Source: Bacteroidales bacterium (lineage in GTDB: Bacteria > Bacteroidota > Bacteroidia > Bacteroidales > F082). Taken from it: a stretch of DNA of 64,000 nucleotides. Made by a program: the position numbers and the translations under genes. Shown piece by piece: positions 1-8,547 of the stretch. Below the pieces are notes generated by a model, which was not told the origin of the DNA, did no database searches, and worked only from the letters and a program-made list of their open reading frames with translations. The stretch covers positions 1 to 64,000 of the forward strand of contig JAFTUF010000013.1 of the NCBI GenBank assembly GCA_017466405.1. The letters run 5' to 3'. Numbering within the stretch: the first letter of the stretch is position 1; each line of letters begins with the position of its first letter.

Positions 1-1304
1 CAAAAACAATCACGACTTTGCAGATAAAACTTCCTCTTAACAACGAAGTCATCTCCAAAGTCATGATTATGAAACGTCACAAGGCAATCGAAAGATTGTT
101 CGATGAAAAATTTTGGGGTACGCAATGACGAAGTCAGGAGATTATTATCAACGACTTTAGTTCTGCCGATGACTTTTTCTGTAAGAAGTTCACCTTCGAT
201 AATTCCGATAATCTTAATATTTCTTCCTTTGTCATCTACTTTGAAATCGTCGTCGGTGACTTTTTCAGCAACGAAATTATTAATTGTTTCTACAGAAGTT
301 TTCTGTAACAACGACTTTCCATTTTCCGCCACCAACTCACCATCGATATAAGTTTTTAAGATATTGAAATCGTTAAAGTTATCGATGACGATGAAATCTG
401 CAGGATCGTTTTTCTGTAATAATCCCACTTCCAGATTATAGTGACGCACTGGAGTTAAGGTAGCGGATTTTATCACATCTAAGATATTGTATCCCAAGTC
501 TATCGCTTTTTTCACCAAACCGTTGATGTGAGTGTTGAGCAGTTCGTGAGGATGAGCGTCGTCGGAGCAGAGCATCACGCTGTCGGGATATTCTTCTATT
601 ATAGGTATAAGAGCGCTGAAGTTGTTAGCAGCGCTGCCTTCGCGAATCTGTATCTTCATTCCGAGTTCCGCCTTCTCTCGCGCCTCCTGCATATTGGAAC
701 ATTCGTGGTCGGTGCTTATTCCTGAATTACAATACTTTACCAAATCGTTACCATGAAGTAGCGGAGCATGACCATCGACAGGTTTATTATGGCGTTTAGC
801 AGATTCTATTTTCTTAATTACCTCATTGTCATCAAACAAGACTCCAGGATAGTTCATCATCTCTCCAAGATATTTTATATCGTCGGAAGAAAGAAGATAG
901 TCTATGTCGTTAGAATCTACCGTCGCTCCAGAACTTTCAAACGTGGTTGCAGGAACGCAGCTCGGAGCTCCGAAATAAAACTTGAACGGCGACTTCTTTC
1001 CAATCTCAATCATATACTTAACGCCTTCAACGCCAAGAACGTTAGCAATTTCATGAGGGTCGCTTACAGTCGCTACTGTTCCTTGAACAACAGCAAGTCG
1101 CGCAAATTCCGTCGGGACAAGAAGAGAGCTCTCAATATGAACATGCGAATCGATAAAACCAGGCATGATGATTTGTTCGCTATCGTTATCTTCTTCAATA
1201 ATATTGATAATCTTTCCGTTATCTACTTCTATTGTCCCTTTGAAAATACGTGAGTTGACGATATCAACAATCTGTCCACTGACTTGAAACCTTGTGCTAT
1301 TCAT
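1..1304 (-). CDS. ade: Adenine deaminase, 3' end cut off by window edge
   Basis: Amidohydrolase-fold enzyme that converts adenine to hypoxanthine and ammonia in cytosolic purine salvage. I translated the minus strand from ATG at 1304; 434 codons are open up to the window edge, against roughly 540-590 residues for the family, so the C-terminus is missing. Visible motifs are the N-terminal composite-domain beta strands, PGFIDSHVHIESS (the HxH metal ligands), the family-typical DPHEIANVLG, GHAPLLHG, STDHEC, and CSDDAHPHELL with the metal-binding aspartate pair. The rightward ORFs in this interval are antisense shadows. The gene is divergent from the glutathione peroxidase gene and has its own -7 box at 1322-1329. 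The identification is firm; adenine as the substrate is by family. Confidence 0.93.
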   Translation of the reverse strand, partial: MNSTRFQVSGQIVDIVNSRIFKGTIEVDNGKIINIIEEDNDSEQIIMPGFIDSHVHIESSLLVPTEFARLAVVQGTVATVSDPHEIANVLGVEGVKYMIEIGKKSPFKFYFGAPSCVPATTFESSGATVDSNDIDYLLSSDDIKYLGEMMNYPGVLFDDNEVIKKIESAKRHNKPVDGHAPLLHGNDLVKYCNSGISTDHECSNMQEAREKAELGMKIQIREGSAANNFSALIPIIEEYPDSVMLCSDDAHPHELLNTHINGLVKKAIDLGYNILDVIKSATLTPVRHYNLEVGLLQKNDPADFIVIDNFNDFNILKTYIDGELVAENGKSLLQKTSVETINNFVAEKVTDDDFKVDDKGRNIKIIGIIEGELLTEKVIGRTKVVDNNLLTSSLRTPKFFIEQSFDCLVTFHNHDFGDDFVVKRKFYLQSRDCF

Positions 1305-1321
1305 GTTAAAAAAATTATATG

Positions 1322-1329
1322 CAAATTTA
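1322..1329 (-). promoter_or_regulatory. -7 box (TAAATTTG) for ade
   Basis: Exact match to the Bacteroidetes -7 consensus TAnnTTTG on the minus strand, 17 bases before the ade start codon. No convincing -33 box was identified. Confidence 0.55.
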
Positions 1330-1394
1330 ATATTTCTGATTGAACATTTCAACGATTTATTTATTTAATTTGTAAAGAACTAAAGATAAACAAT

Positions 1395-1886
1395 ATGACT
1401 ACGATTTATGATTTCAAAGCACTGATGTCGAATGGCAAAGAGTTAGATTTCAGTCAGTTTAAAGGAAAAGTGCTGTTGATTGTAAACACCGCAAGTAAAT
1501 GCGGTTTCACTCCTCAGTTTGCAGGTCTCGAAGAACTAAACCAAAAATATAAGGACAAAGGACTCGTCGTGATAGGATTTCCTTGCAATCAGTTTGGACA
1601 TCAAGATCCAGGCAGCGACGAAGAGATAGTGAGTTTCTGTCAGCTTAATTATGGAGTGACATTTCAGATGATGAAAAAGATTGATGTCAATGGCGATGAC
1701 GCCGCTCCTATTTTTAAGTTTCTTAAGGAAAAGACGAAGTCGATTTTGGGAGAAGACATAAAGTGGAACTTCACAAAGTTTCTCATCTCTTCCGATGGAA
1801 TGAAGATAAAGCGTTATGCGCCAACGACAAAACCTAATAGGTTAGAGAAAGACATCGAAGAAATGCTGATGGTGGAGGCTGTTTAG
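1395..1886 (+). CDS. Glutathione peroxidase family thiol peroxidase
   Basis: Cys-type peroxidase of the GPx family, reducing hydroperoxides, in bacteria usually with thioredoxin as donor. The 163 residues are full length. The peroxidatic Cys lies in NTASKCGFTPQF (about residue 36), followed by GFPCNQFGHQDPG with the conserved Gln region and by WNFTKFLI with the catalytic Trp and Asn. It uses Cys rather than selenocysteine. No signal peptide is visible, so it is cytosolic. It stands alone between ade (divergent) and rlmI (same strand, own promoter). It is a BtuE/Gpx homologue; which reductant it uses cannot be told from sequence. Confidence 0.95.
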   Translation: MTTIYDFKALMSNGKELDFSQFKGKVLLIVNTASKCGFTPQFAGLEELNQKYKDKGLVVIGFPCNQFGHQDPGSDEEIVSFCQLNYGVTFQMMKKIDVNGDDAAPIFKFLKEKTKSILGEDIKWNFTKFLISSDGMKIKRYAPTTKPNRLEKDIEEMLMVEAV

Positions 1887-1908
1887 GATAATGAAAATAT
1901 TATTTTAT

Positions 1909-1916
1909 TATCTTTG
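1909..1916 (+). promoter_or_regulatory. -7 box (TATCTTTG) for rlmI
   Basis: Exact TAnnTTTG match. It overlaps the upstream in-frame ATG at 1914, so transcription would begin around 1922. This favours the ATG at 1932 as the true start of rlmI. Confidence 0.6.
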
Positions 1917-1931
1917 CGTAAATTTTCGATT

Positions 1932-3137
1932 ATGAATACATCATCACCTTTATATCCGATAATTAAACTCCGCAAAGGTAAAGACGAAGCCGTAAGACGC
2001 TATCATCCATGGATTTTCTCAGGCGCGATAGAAAACGCCGCTCCTAACCTTCAAGCCGGCGACATTGTTAGCGTCGTCGATTTTAAGAATGAAATCTTAG
2101 GAACGGGTTTCGCCGAAGCGGGAAATATAGCCGTTAAGTTATTGAGTTTCGATAATATAAAAATTGACGCTGCTTTTTGGCAGGAGCGTCTTAACAAAGC
2201 CTTCGAGCTTCGTAAGATGATGGGACTGACAGATAACAAAGAGACAAACTGTTATCGATTGGTACATTCGGAAGGCGACAATCTACCAGGTTTGATTATC
2301 GACATTTACGCCAAGACTGCTGTCGTTCAGGCTCAGACCGAAGGAATGGCGTTAAGCGTCAATGCAATATCAGATGCTCTCTTCAGAATTCCAGGACTTA
2401 AGATTGAGTCGGTTTATAATAAAAGTTCCGAAGCCATGCAGAGAATGGGTAAGGATGCCGTCGAAGACGGTTATCTCGTTAAAGGTGAAGATGATGAGAA
2501 TTTCGTTTTGGAGAATGGATCTAAATTCATAGTCGATTGGGAAGAAGGTCAGAAGACGGGATTCTTCTTAGACCAGCGTTTCAACCGCGACTTGGTACGT
2601 AAGCTCGCTGAAGGTAAAAATGTTCTTAATACATTCTGTTACACAGGAGGTTTCTCCGTCACAGCACTTCAAGGCGGCGCTAAGAAAGTCGTTTCCGTCG
2701 ATTGTTCAAAGAAAGCGATTATTGCAAGTGAACAAAACTTAATACTCAATGGTTTCAGCGCAGAAGACAATCCTTGCGTGGCAGAAGATGCGAAACTTTA
2801 CCTTCAGAATATGAAACAAGGCGAATTCGATTTAATAATACTCGATCCGCCAGCTTTCGCCAAGAATCACAGGTCGTTACATAAAGGACTTCAAGGCTAT
2901 AAATTCATCAACCGCGAGGCTATAACTAAGATTAAAGAAGGTGGTTTGCTGTTTACTTTCAGCTGTTCGCAGGCTGTCGATAAGGCTCAGTTCCAAAGCA
3001 TAGTGATGGCAGCAGCTATCGAGACTGGACGTAAGGCTCAGATAATATATCAGTTAGATCAACCGGAAGATCATCCTGTGAATATCTATCACCCTGAAGG
3101 TGCTTATCTGAAAGGATTGGTGTTGAGAATCAATTGA
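1932..3137 (+). CDS. rlmI: 23S rRNA (cytosine-C5) methyltransferase RlmI-like
   Basis: Class I SAM-dependent methyltransferase expected to make m5C1962 in 23S rRNA. From the N-terminus: a PUA domain (about residues 1-80, with RYHPWIFSGAI), a linker domain, then the Rossmann methyltransferase with VLNTFCYTGGFSVTAL (SAM-binding loop), DLIILDPPAFAKN (motif IV), and a C-terminal FSCSQAV motif carrying the candidate catalytic Cys. I start at ATG 1932 (401 aa) because the in-frame ATG at 1914 overlaps the promoter box. The stop codon lies in an interspersed ACAATTGACAATT-type repeat that also ends the convergent neighbour. RlmI and close paralogues such as RlmK-like enzymes cannot be separated with certainty. 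Confidence 0.88.
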   Translation: MNTSSPLYPIIKLRKGKDEAVRRYHPWIFSGAIENAAPNLQAGDIVSVVDFKNEILGTGFAEAGNIAVKLLSFDNIKIDAAFWQERLNKAFELRKMMGLTDNKETNCYRLVHSEGDNLPGLIIDIYAKTAVVQAQTEGMALSVNAISDALFRIPGLKIESVYNKSSEAMQRMGKDAVEDGYLVKGEDDENFVLENGSKFIVDWEEGQKTGFFLDQRFNRDLVRKLAEGKNVLNTFCYTGGFSVTALQGGAKKVVSVDCSKKAIIASEQNLILNGFSAEDNPCVAEDAKLYLQNMKQGEFDLIILDPPAFAKNHRSLHKGLQGYKFINREAITKIKEGGLLFTFSCSQAVDKAQFQSIVMAAAIETGRKAQIIYQLDQPEDHPVNIYHPEGAYLKGLVLRIN

Positions 3138-3163
3138 CAATTTACAATTGACAGTTAACAATT
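3132..3163. repeat. ACAATTGACAATT-type interspersed repeat
   Basis: Short AT-rich repeat built from alternating CAATTTACAATTGACA and TTAACAATT units. It fills the gap between the convergent rlmI and heptose adenylyltransferase genes and contains both stop codons. Related copies lie at 6080-6118 and, inside a gene, at 9249-9282. Confidence 0.75.
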
Positions 3164-3644
3164 AGATTTTTTCAAGAATTTTTGTCGTCGAGAAACCATC
3201 GACGAGTTCTATTGTCTCTACTTTTCCGCCTTTTGCGGTTACGATGTCGTAGCCGACGATGTCTTCTGCCTTGTAATCTTTTCCTTTTACAAGTACGTCG
3301 GGTTGAACGCGTTTAATAAGATTATAAGGAGTGTCTTCTTCAAAAAATACTACAGCATCGACAAATTCCAATGCTGACAATAATATAGCGCGTGCTTTTT
3401 CATCATTGACAGGTCGTGACGGACCTTTTAATCTTTTTACGGAAGCGTCTGTGTTTAAACCAATTATGAGTTTGTCGCCTAAGTCGGCAGCTTTTGAGAG
3501 GTATTCAACGTGACCACGATGTAAGATGTCGAAGCAACCGTTTGAGAAAACTATTGTTTTTCCTTCAGCACGCCAAAAATTCAATCTTTCTTCAAGAGAA
3601 TTGTCGTCTAAAATTTTATTGAAAATTTTTTCTAAATGTTTCAT
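3162..3644 (-). CDS. rfaE2: D-glycero-beta-D-manno-heptose 1-phosphate adenylyltransferase
   Basis: Nucleotidyltransferase equivalent to the C-terminal domain of E. coli HldE. It activates heptose-1-phosphate with ATP to ADP-heptose for LPS core or glycan assembly. The 160 residues match a stand-alone RfaE domain II. The HxGH signature is in [15 protein letters not shown] (about residues 40-54); [19 protein letters not shown] and the C-terminal [11 protein letters not shown] (S/T-T/S-K-I motif) complete the active site. No kinase domain (HldA) is in the window. It is in the same direction as the UPF0104 gene 11 bases upstream, so they are probably co-transcribed, consistent with an envelope role. 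Confidence 0.92.
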   Translation of the reverse strand: MKHLEKIFNKILDDNSLEERLNFWRAEGKTIVFSNGCFDILHRGHVEYLSKAADLGDKLIIGLNTDASVKRLKGPSRPVNDEKARAILLSALEFVDAVVFFEEDTPYNLIKRVQPDVLVKGKDYKAEDIVGYDIVTAKGGKVETIELVDGFSTTKILEKI

Positions 3645-3655
3645 ATTATAATTTT

Positions 3656-4705
3656 TTAAGACACACGTCCGTGTGCCTCTACATGGGATGTATCAGAATT
3701 AATAGGTAAACGTCTGTCAATGAAGAATATTATGACGTAAGAGATGCAGCCTGTAATGAGATAAAATATTGTTTGGGTTGCATGATTTATTGTCACGAAC
3801 GACACTGCTGCAGATTCTGAAATTCCGTAGAATCCATTGAGAAGCAATATCCCTATGAAGTGATAGACGCCCATTCCGCCGGGAACAGGAGCTACGACAC
3901 CTAATGTCGCAAGTCCTAATAATGTGATTGCTTCTGTCAGTCCGAGATGTGATGTTTCAGGAAGCATATAGAATGGCAACCAAGTCATTACGACATAAAA
4001 TCCCCAAATTAATAATGTATAAATTATAAACAGACCTTTTTTCTTCATAGTGAAAATGGATTTTATTCCGTCGAGGAAACCATTCCACAGAGAAGCTACT
4101 TTCTGATATAATTTGTTTTGAGAGAGAAGATGTTTTTTCTTTTTGAAGATGAATATGATAGCTGCAAATAATGCAATTGCTGCTACAATTATTAATGCTC
4201 CTAATACAGCATTATTCACGATTTTTTCTATCAGAGGATTAAGCCAAGAAGTGATGAGACTTCCGAGCAGATTCCATTGAAATAGAATGACCAACAATGC
4301 CATAGCGAAAAGCACCACCAAATCGAGGACGCGTTCTGAGATTACAGTTCCTAAAGATTTGTCGAAAGGGATATTTTCTTTTTTCGTGAGAGTTCCGCAG
4401 CGTGTCACTTCGCCGAGACGAGGGAAGACGGTGTTCGCGAAATATGCTATCAAGACAGACTCGTAAGTCGTTGAGACTCTTGTTTTATAACCGAGAGATT
4501 CTATCAAGATGTTCCAACGTAAGGCTCTAAAAAACAAGGATATTGCCAAGCAAACGAGGCTCAGCAACATCCATGAATATTTTGCCGTTTTGATATAAGT
4601 GACGACTTGTGAGAAGTCGATTTTTCTGAAGCAAAGCCAAAGAAGAAGAATCCCCAATGAGAGGAAAACTATATATGTTATTGCGTTGGAGACCTTCTTA
4701 TTCAA
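3656..4705 (-). CDS. UPF0104 / LPG-synthase-TM family integral membrane protein
   Basis: Polytopic inner-membrane protein of the lysylphosphatidylglycerol synthase TM-region / AglD2 family, with members proposed to move or modify lipid-linked intermediates. The 349 residues show about eight hydrophobic helices and the family motifs [13 protein letters not shown] and [12 protein letters not shown] (about residues 95-135), plus [11 protein letters not shown] near residue 275. The start lies four bases after the panD stop, so translation is likely coupled. The last eight residues (VEAHGRVS) come from an interspersed palindromic repeat spanning 3662-3684, an odd recruited C-terminus. Substrate unknown. 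Confidence 0.85.
   Translation of the reverse strand: MNKKVSNAITYIVFLSLGILLLWLCFRKIDFSQVVTYIKTAKYSWMLLSLVCLAISLFFRALRWNILIESLGYKTRVSTTYESVLIAYFANTVFPRLGEVTRCGTLTKKENIPFDKSLGTVISERVLDLVVLFAMALLVILFQWNLLGSLITSWLNPLIEKIVNNAVLGALIIVAAIALFAAIIFIFKKKKHLLSQNKLYQKVASLWNGFLDGIKSIFTMKKKGLFIIYTLLIWGFYVVMTWLPFYMLPETSHLGLTEAITLLGLATLGVVAPVPGGMGVYHFIGILLLNGFYGISESAAVSFVTINHATQTIFYLITGCISYVIIFFIDRRLPINSDTSHVEAHGRVS
3662..3684. repeat. CACACGTCCGTGTG palindromic repeat
   Basis: A perfect 14-bp palindrome followed by CCTCTACA, lying inside the 3' end of the UPF0104 gene and coding its last residues. Nearly the same element lies at 21631-21654, and a variant (GACACATTCGATGTGTC plus CCTACA) at 44653-44677. Confidence 0.75.
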
Positions 4706-4709
4706 TGCT

Positions 4710-5054
4710 TTATATTTTATTGTTTTTATCAGGGAATACTATAGAAGGCTTATGTTTCTTAGCTTCTTCAAAGTCCATTGAGCAATAAGAGACTATTATC
4801 ACGAGGTCGCCGACATTCACTTTATGCGCAGCTGCTCCGTTGATTCCGATAACGCCTGAACCGCGTTCACCTTTGATAGCGTATGTGCAGAGACGTTCGC
4901 CATTAGTTATATTGTAGATATCAACGCGTTCGTTTTCAATGATGTTTGCTGCATCCAACAAGTCTTCATCTATAGTGATGCTACCGATATAGTTAAGGTC
5001 GGCTTGAGTTACTGTAGCGCGATGGATTTTAGATTTAAGAACTTCAATATTCAT
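4710..5054 (-). CDS. panD: Aspartate 1-decarboxylase proenzyme
   Basis: Pyruvoyl enzyme making beta-alanine from L-aspartate for pantothenate and CoA synthesis. The 114 residues are standard. [16 protein letters not shown] is the typical N-terminus; the self-cleavage site is Gly-Ser in YIGSITID (about residues 22-29), which generates the pyruvoyl group. Tyr58-region [19 protein letters not shown] is conserved. It lies one base from panC, so the two beta-alanine-to-pantothenate steps are in one operon read leftwards from the promoter at 5937-5944. Confidence 0.97.
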   Translation of the reverse strand: MNIEVLKSKIHRATVTQADLNYIGSITIDEDLLDAANIIENERVDIYNITNGERLCTYAIKGERGSGVIGINGAAAHKVNVGDLVIIVSYCSMDFEEAKKHKPSIVFPDKNNKI

Positions 5055-5055
5055 A

Positions 5056-5898
5056 TTAATAAATTCTAACGTTATCGATTAAGCGAACTGGACCGAGTTG
5101 AAGAGCCACGAAGATACGAGCGTGTTCGCATTCGTTCCAGTTTTCAATAGATTTAAGATTTATCTCGTCAGTAATTTCGACATATTCAACGTCGAACTCT
5201 TTTATTGTTGCGAATTTGTCGAGAGCATATTGACGTAATTCTGCTGGAGTCATTTCTTTTTTATGAGAAGCAGCGTCGTTTAATGTTGCGTAGATTTGAG
5301 GAGCGATGGCGCGTTCTGTCTCATTGAGACGTACGTTACGCGAACTCATGGCGAGACCGTCGTTCTCTCTGATTATTGGGCATGGTACAATTTCTAAATT
5401 CATATTAAGATTTAGTACCATCTTCTTGATGATTGCCAGTTGTTGAAAATCTTTCTCTCCGAAATAAGCTCTGTCAGGATTGACGATTTCGAATAATTTG
5501 CGTACTACTATAGCGACGCCGTTGAAGTGACCAGGGCGACATGCACCTTCCATAACGCGTTCTAAATCACCGAAGTCGTAATGATCTTCCACTTTCTCAG
5601 GATACATCTCATCCACTGAAGGCATGAAGACAGCATCGCAACCAGCTTGTTCGAGTTTTTCGATATCGCGTTCTGGAGTACGCGGATATTTTTCAAGGTC
5701 GGTAGGATTGTTGAATTGAATTGGGTTAACGAAGACGCTGCTAACCACAATGTCGTTATCTTTTTTAGCACGATTAATCAGAGAAAGATGACCATCGTGA
5801 AGAGCACCCATCGTTGGAACGAAGCCAACTTTAAGACCTAAATTATGTTTTTCTTCTACAAAACGTTGAATATCAACGATAAAATTAAAGACTTTCAT
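5056..5898 (-). CDS. panC: Pantothenate synthetase
   Basis: ATP-dependent ligase joining pantoate and beta-alanine. HxGH signature in [13 protein letters not shown] (about residues 25-37), then [18 protein letters not shown] and the KMSKS-equivalent SSRNVRL. I start at ATG 5898 (280 aa), the usual family length. A longer reading frame to 6039 would add a hydrophobic stretch overlapping the -7 box at 5937-5944 and is not credible. It forms an operon with panD (one-base gap), followed by the UPF0104 and heptose genes. Confidence 0.96.
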   Translation of the reverse strand: MKVFNFIVDIQRFVEEKHNLGLKVGFVPTMGALHDGHLSLINRAKKDNDIVVSSVFVNPIQFNNPTDLEKYPRTPERDIEKLEQAGCDAVFMPSVDEMYPEKVEDHYDFGDLERVMEGACRPGHFNGVAIVVRKLFEIVNPDRAYFGEKDFQQLAIIKKMVLNLNMNLEIVPCPIIRENDGLAMSSRNVRLNETERAIAPQIYATLNDAASHKKEMTPAELRQYALDKFATIKEFDVEYVEITDEINLKSIENWNECEHARIFVALQLGPVRLIDNVRIY

Positions 5899-5936
5899 TT
5901 TTAAAAAAAGTTTACGTCCGTTCATTAAAAACGCCA

Positions 5937-5944
5937 CAAAGGTA
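5937..5944 (-). promoter_or_regulatory. -7 box (TACCTTTG) for panC-panD operon
   Basis: Exact TAnnTTTG match on the minus strand, 38 bases before the chosen panC start. It supports the shorter start. Confidence 0.6.
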
Positions 5945-6002
5945 ATTATTTTGGCAAAATAATAAATGTAAAATGAAAAATAAATTATTGCCAAAAAAAT
6001 AT

Positions 6003-6010
6003 TATTTTTG
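6003..6010 (+). promoter_or_regulatory. -7 box (TATTTTTG), possibly for tRNA-Arg
   Basis: Consensus match about 110 bases upstream of the tRNA. The interval between them is filled by interspersed repeats, so the assignment is tentative. Confidence 0.35.
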
Positions 6011-6020
6011 CAAATCGAAA

Positions 6021-6079
6021 GAAGACGCAGCAATGACACCTTATTTAAAGTCTTTTGTGTTATTGATACGTCTCTACAA
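6021..6079. repeat. GTAGAGACG-type inverted repeat element (copy 1)
   Basis: Imperfect palindrome with ends AGACGCAGCAATG and TATTGATACGTCTCTACA around a short variable core. It is one of several copies in the window (8407-8465, 37037-37086, the triplet at 40726-40909, a half copy near 37966). Confidence 0.75.
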
Positions 6080-6118
6080 TTTTAAATTGTCAATTGTTAA
6101 TTGTCAATTTTCAATTAG
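6080..6118. repeat. ACAATTGACAATT-type interspersed repeat
   Basis: Run of TTTAAATTGTCAATTGTTAA and TTGTCAATTTTCAATT units directly downstream of the GTAGAGACG element and just before the tRNA. Same family as 3132-3163. Confidence 0.7.
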
Positions 6119-6122
6119 GAAA

Positions 6123-6194
6123 GCCCCTATAGTTCAACGGATAGAACGAAAGTTTCCTAAACTTTAAATCTGGGTTCGATTCCCGGTGGGGGTA
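6123..6194 (+). tRNA. tRNA-Arg (anticodon CCT)
   Basis: Folded by hand: acceptor GCCCCTA with TGGGGGT (one G-T and one T-G pair), D arm GTTC/GAAC, anticodon arm AAAGT-TTCCTAA-ACTTT with anticodon CCT, variable loop, T arm with loop TTCGATT, discriminator A. The CCA end is not encoded. It reads AGG codons. A hairpin terminator follows. Confidence 0.93.
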
Positions 6195-6210
6195 CAAAGA
6201 ACTTGAATCT

Positions 6211-6246
6211 AAATCCTTGTTATATAACATAGTAGCAAGGATTTTT
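6211..6246 (+). terminator. Rho-independent terminator after tRNA-Arg
   Basis: Stem AAATCCTTG/CAAGGATTT around a 16-base loop, followed by a short T-rich tail. Confidence 0.65.
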
Positions 6247-6309
6247 CTTTTAAAACTGACTGCTTTACTGACTTATTTGTAGTTTTGTAATAATTATTAA
6301 AAATATTTC

Positions 6310-6317
6310 TACCTTTG
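6310..6317 (+). promoter_or_regulatory. -7 box (TACCTTTG) for AlbA-domain gene
   Basis: Exact consensus 43 bases before the ATG at 6360. It overlaps an upstream in-frame TTG, which rules that TTG out as the start. Confidence 0.6.
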
Positions 6318-6359
6318 CACGTGAATTATCATTGTGAACCTTTTAAAAATATTAAGTTT

Positions 6360-7763
6360 ATGAATACCAAAGATTCTTTTTACAACCTAAAAGAAGGTCG
6401 TCGTATCGAATTTAAGGGAGAGATTCCAGCGAGTTCTGATTTGGCTAAAACGATAGTGGCCTTTGCTAACGATGCTGGAGGAGAAGTTTATATCGGCGTT
6501 GACAATAACCATAACGTTATAGGTCTTCCAGAAGATGAGCTTCCCCAATTGGAAGAAAAACTTAGCAGTATAATTTTCGATAGATGTTATCCTACGGTTT
6601 TACCTGAAATTTCATTTCAAACAATCAACACTAAGAATATAATTAAGATAAGGGTGTACAAAGGAAGTATGCCTCCATATTATCTTAAAAATAAAGGAAA
6701 ACTTGAAGGAACATATATTCGTGTTGGTTCTACAAATCGCGTGGCTGATGAAGATATAATTGCAGACTTGGAACGCAAACGTAGAAACCAGTCTTTTGAT
6801 GGCGGAATAGTGATGGATAAAGAACTTTCAGAAATTGATTATGAGAACTTTAAACGTATCTATAAGGATAAAACTGATGAGGATTTAAATGTACAAGTAC
6901 TACGAAAATTGGATTTGATTAAGGAGGAGCAAAATAAATTATACCCGACAAATGCCTTGATTTTGTTCTCTGATGATGGCCTGAAACATTCAATTTTCCC
7001 AAATGCTAAGATTGAATGTTCTCGTTTTAAGGGTATAAGCACAGAGGAATTTATAGATCAGAAAAGTATTGATAATAATATTGCTGAGCAAGCAGAAGAG
7101 GCTTATAACTTTGTGATAAGACATATTAACAAAGGAGCAACTGTTGAAGGAGTTTATACCATACCAAAATGGGAATATCCAATAAAAGCGATTAGGGAGG
7201 TTATTCGTAATGCGGTTGTACATCGTCAATATTCATTATTTGGCAAGGATATTAAAGTTGCAATTTATGACGATATGGTGGAAATTACAAGCCCTGGATT
7301 ATTACCGCCATCAATAGATTATTCTGCAATGAATAGCAGACAATCTGATGCTAAAAATAAAGTTATCGCCCCAGTATTTAAAAAACTTGGTATTATAGAT
7401 CAGTGGGGTAATGGCTTGAAAATGATTGCTGAAGAACTTAAACAGTATCCTGATATAGAATTCAAATGGTCTGAAATAGGACTTTCTTTTCAAGTTCAAT
7501 TTGTTAATAAAAAATATAAAATTGGCGGTAAAGTTGGCGGTAAAGTTGGCGGTAAAGTTGGCGGTAAAAAGATGACAAAAGAGCTGATGATGAATAAAGT
7601 TATGTCTCTATTGTCAACAAATAGTAAAATTACAGTACAAGAAATCTCTGATAAAACAGGTTTTAATAAACGTCAATGTGAACGATTATTAGCCGAACTT
7701 AAAAACAATGGGAAAATAATTAGAAATGGTTCTCCAAGAAATGGTGAATGGAAAATAATTTGA
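6360..7763 (+). CDS. AlbA-domain (Schlafen-like) putative ATP-binding transcriptional regulator
   Basis: Protein of the family often labelled ATP-dependent DNA helicase-related or putative transcriptional regulator. N-terminal AlbA_2 domain (about residues 8-130: EGRRIEFKGEIP, AFANDAGGEVYIGVD, YIRVGSTNRVAD), then an HATPase_c_4-type domain (about 280-375: AIREVIRNAVVHRQYS, PGLLPPSID, GNGLKMI), and a C-terminal winged helix (about 410-465). Between them is a slippage-type linker of GGKV repeats from a 12-bp tandem repeat at 7524-7568. I start at ATG 6360, downstream of the promoter box. The polysaccharide deacetylase begins one base after its stop. Biological role unknown. Confidence 0.85.
   Translation: MNTKDSFYNLKEGRRIEFKGEIPASSDLAKTIVAFANDAGGEVYIGVDNNHNVIGLPEDELPQLEEKLSSIIFDRCYPTVLPEISFQTINTKNIIKIRVYKGSMPPYYLKNKGKLEGTYIRVGSTNRVADEDIIADLERKRRNQSFDGGIVMDKELSEIDYENFKRIYKDKTDEDLNVQVLRKLDLIKEEQNKLYPTNALILFSDDGLKHSIFPNAKIECSRFKGISTEEFIDQKSIDNNIAEQAEEAYNFVIRHINKGATVEGVYTIPKWEYPIKAIREVIRNAVVHRQYSLFGKDIKVAIYDDMVEITSPGLLPPSIDYSAMNSRQSDAKNKVIAPVFKKLGIIDQWGNGLKMIAEELKQYPDIEFKWSEIGLSFQVQFVNKKYKIGGKVGGKVGGKVGGKKMTKELMMNKVMSLLSTNSKITVQEISDKTGFNKRQCERLLAELKNNGKIIRNGSPRNGEWKII
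7524..7568 (+). repeat. 12-bp tandem repeat (GGCGGTAAAGTT), 3.75 units, coding
   Basis: Four in-frame copies encode GGKV-GGKV-GGKV-GGKK between the ATPase-like and winged-helix domains. The unit is a multiple of three, so copy changes would lengthen the linker without a frameshift. Confidence 0.9.
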
Positions 7764-7764
7764 T

Positions 7765-8373
7765 ATGCGCTTCGTCACAACTCCTTATATATTAAGAATG
7801 TTCTATCCTTCGCTGCTTTGGGAAATGCCTGAAGGAGAGAAGAAGATTTATATTACTTTCGATGATGGTCCGCATCCGACAATAACGCCGCAAGTTTTAG
7901 AAATCTTAAAGAAATTTAACGCTAAGGCGACTTTCTTCTGCGTAGGTAATAATGTTAAAAAATATAAAGATACTTTCGAAATGATTGTTGAGGATGGTCA
8001 TTCGGTCGGAGGTCATACTTATAATCATGAAAAAGGTTGGAATACAAAAACTAAAAAATATGTGGAGTCTGTTGATGAAACTCAAGGACTTATAAAATCG
8101 TCTTTGTTTCGTCCGCCTCATGGAAGAATAAAGTCATCGCAGATTAGGAAGTTAAAAAATCATTATAAACTCGTGGCTTGGACGGTTATCGCTTACGATT
8201 GGGATAAGTCGTTAAGTCCAGAAGATTGTTTTAACAATGTGATAAAATATGCCGGCGATGGCAGTATCGTCGTTTTTCACGATAGCGAAAAAGCTGTGAA
8301 AAACATGATTCCAGCTTTGACAAAAGTCCTTGAATATTATTCGGAGAAAGGATTTACATTTGAGAAATTATAA
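7765..8373 (+). CDS. Polysaccharide deacetylase (NodB homology domain)
   Basis: Carbohydrate esterase family 4-type metal-dependent N-deacetylase acting on peptidoglycan or another amino-sugar polymer. Motif 1 TFDDGPHPT (general base Asp and metal Asp, about residues 31-39), motif 2 GGHTYNH (metal His residues), motif 3 FRPPHGRI, motif 5 VVFHDSEKA. The 202 residues are the bare catalytic domain without a clear signal peptide, which is common for Bacteroidetes members. It lies one base after the AlbA gene, so co-transcription is likely, though no functional link is evident. Confidence 0.92.
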   Translation: MRFVTTPYILRMFYPSLLWEMPEGEKKIYITFDDGPHPTITPQVLEILKKFNAKATFFCVGNNVKKYKDTFEMIVEDGHSVGGHTYNHEKGWNTKTKKYVESVDETQGLIKSSLFRPPHGRIKSSQIRKLKNHYKLVAWTVIAYDWDKSLSPEDCFNNVIKYAGDGSIVVFHDSEKAVKNMIPALTKVLEYYSEKGFTFEKL

Positions 8374-8406
8374 ACTTCGTTACTAAAAAATTATTAACTC
8401 TACGAT

Positions 8407-8465
8407 TGAGACGCAGCAATTACATATTGTTTATTATCATCGGTGTAATTGATACGTCTCTACCT
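8407..8465. repeat. GTAGAGACG-type inverted repeat element (copy 2)
   Basis: Ends GAGACGCAGCAATTACA and TGTAATTGATACGTCTCTAC pair imperfectly around a 20-base core. It lies in the intergenic region after the deacetylase gene and could form a hairpin in its transcript. Confidence 0.75.
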
Positions 8466-8497
8466 CAGTAACTTATAGATTAATAGACTTTAAAAAA

Positions 8498-8530
8498 AAT
8501 CTGTTGTCTATTGTCTGTTGTCCGTTGTCT
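8498..8530. repeat. CTGTTGTC-type interspersed repeat
   Basis: Degenerate units of CTGTTGTCTATTGTC and CTGTTGTCCGTTGTC. Related runs occur, reversed, inside the sulfatase gene at 29578-29610 and intergenically at 60851-60881. Confidence 0.65.
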
Positions 8531-8535
8531 TTTTT

Positions 8536-8543
8536 TATCTTTG
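8536..8543 (+). promoter_or_regulatory. -7 box (TATCTTTG) abutting a start codon
   Basis: Exact consensus ending only four bases before the ATG at 8548, so the predicted mRNA would be leaderless or nearly so. Confidence 0.5.
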
Positions 8544-8547
8544 CATT

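Noticed and set aside
528..1253. Rightward ORFs of 65 and 161 codons
   Set aside because: They lie antisense to clearly coding adenine deaminase sequence and show no domain.
5899..6039. N-terminal extension of PanC
   Set aside because: It is AT-rich and hydrophobic, contains the promoter box, and the conserved enzyme starts at 5898.
6123..6246. tRNA-Arg as an integration site for a mobile element carrying the AlbA gene
   Set aside because: No integrase follows and I find no repeat of the tRNA 3' end downstream.
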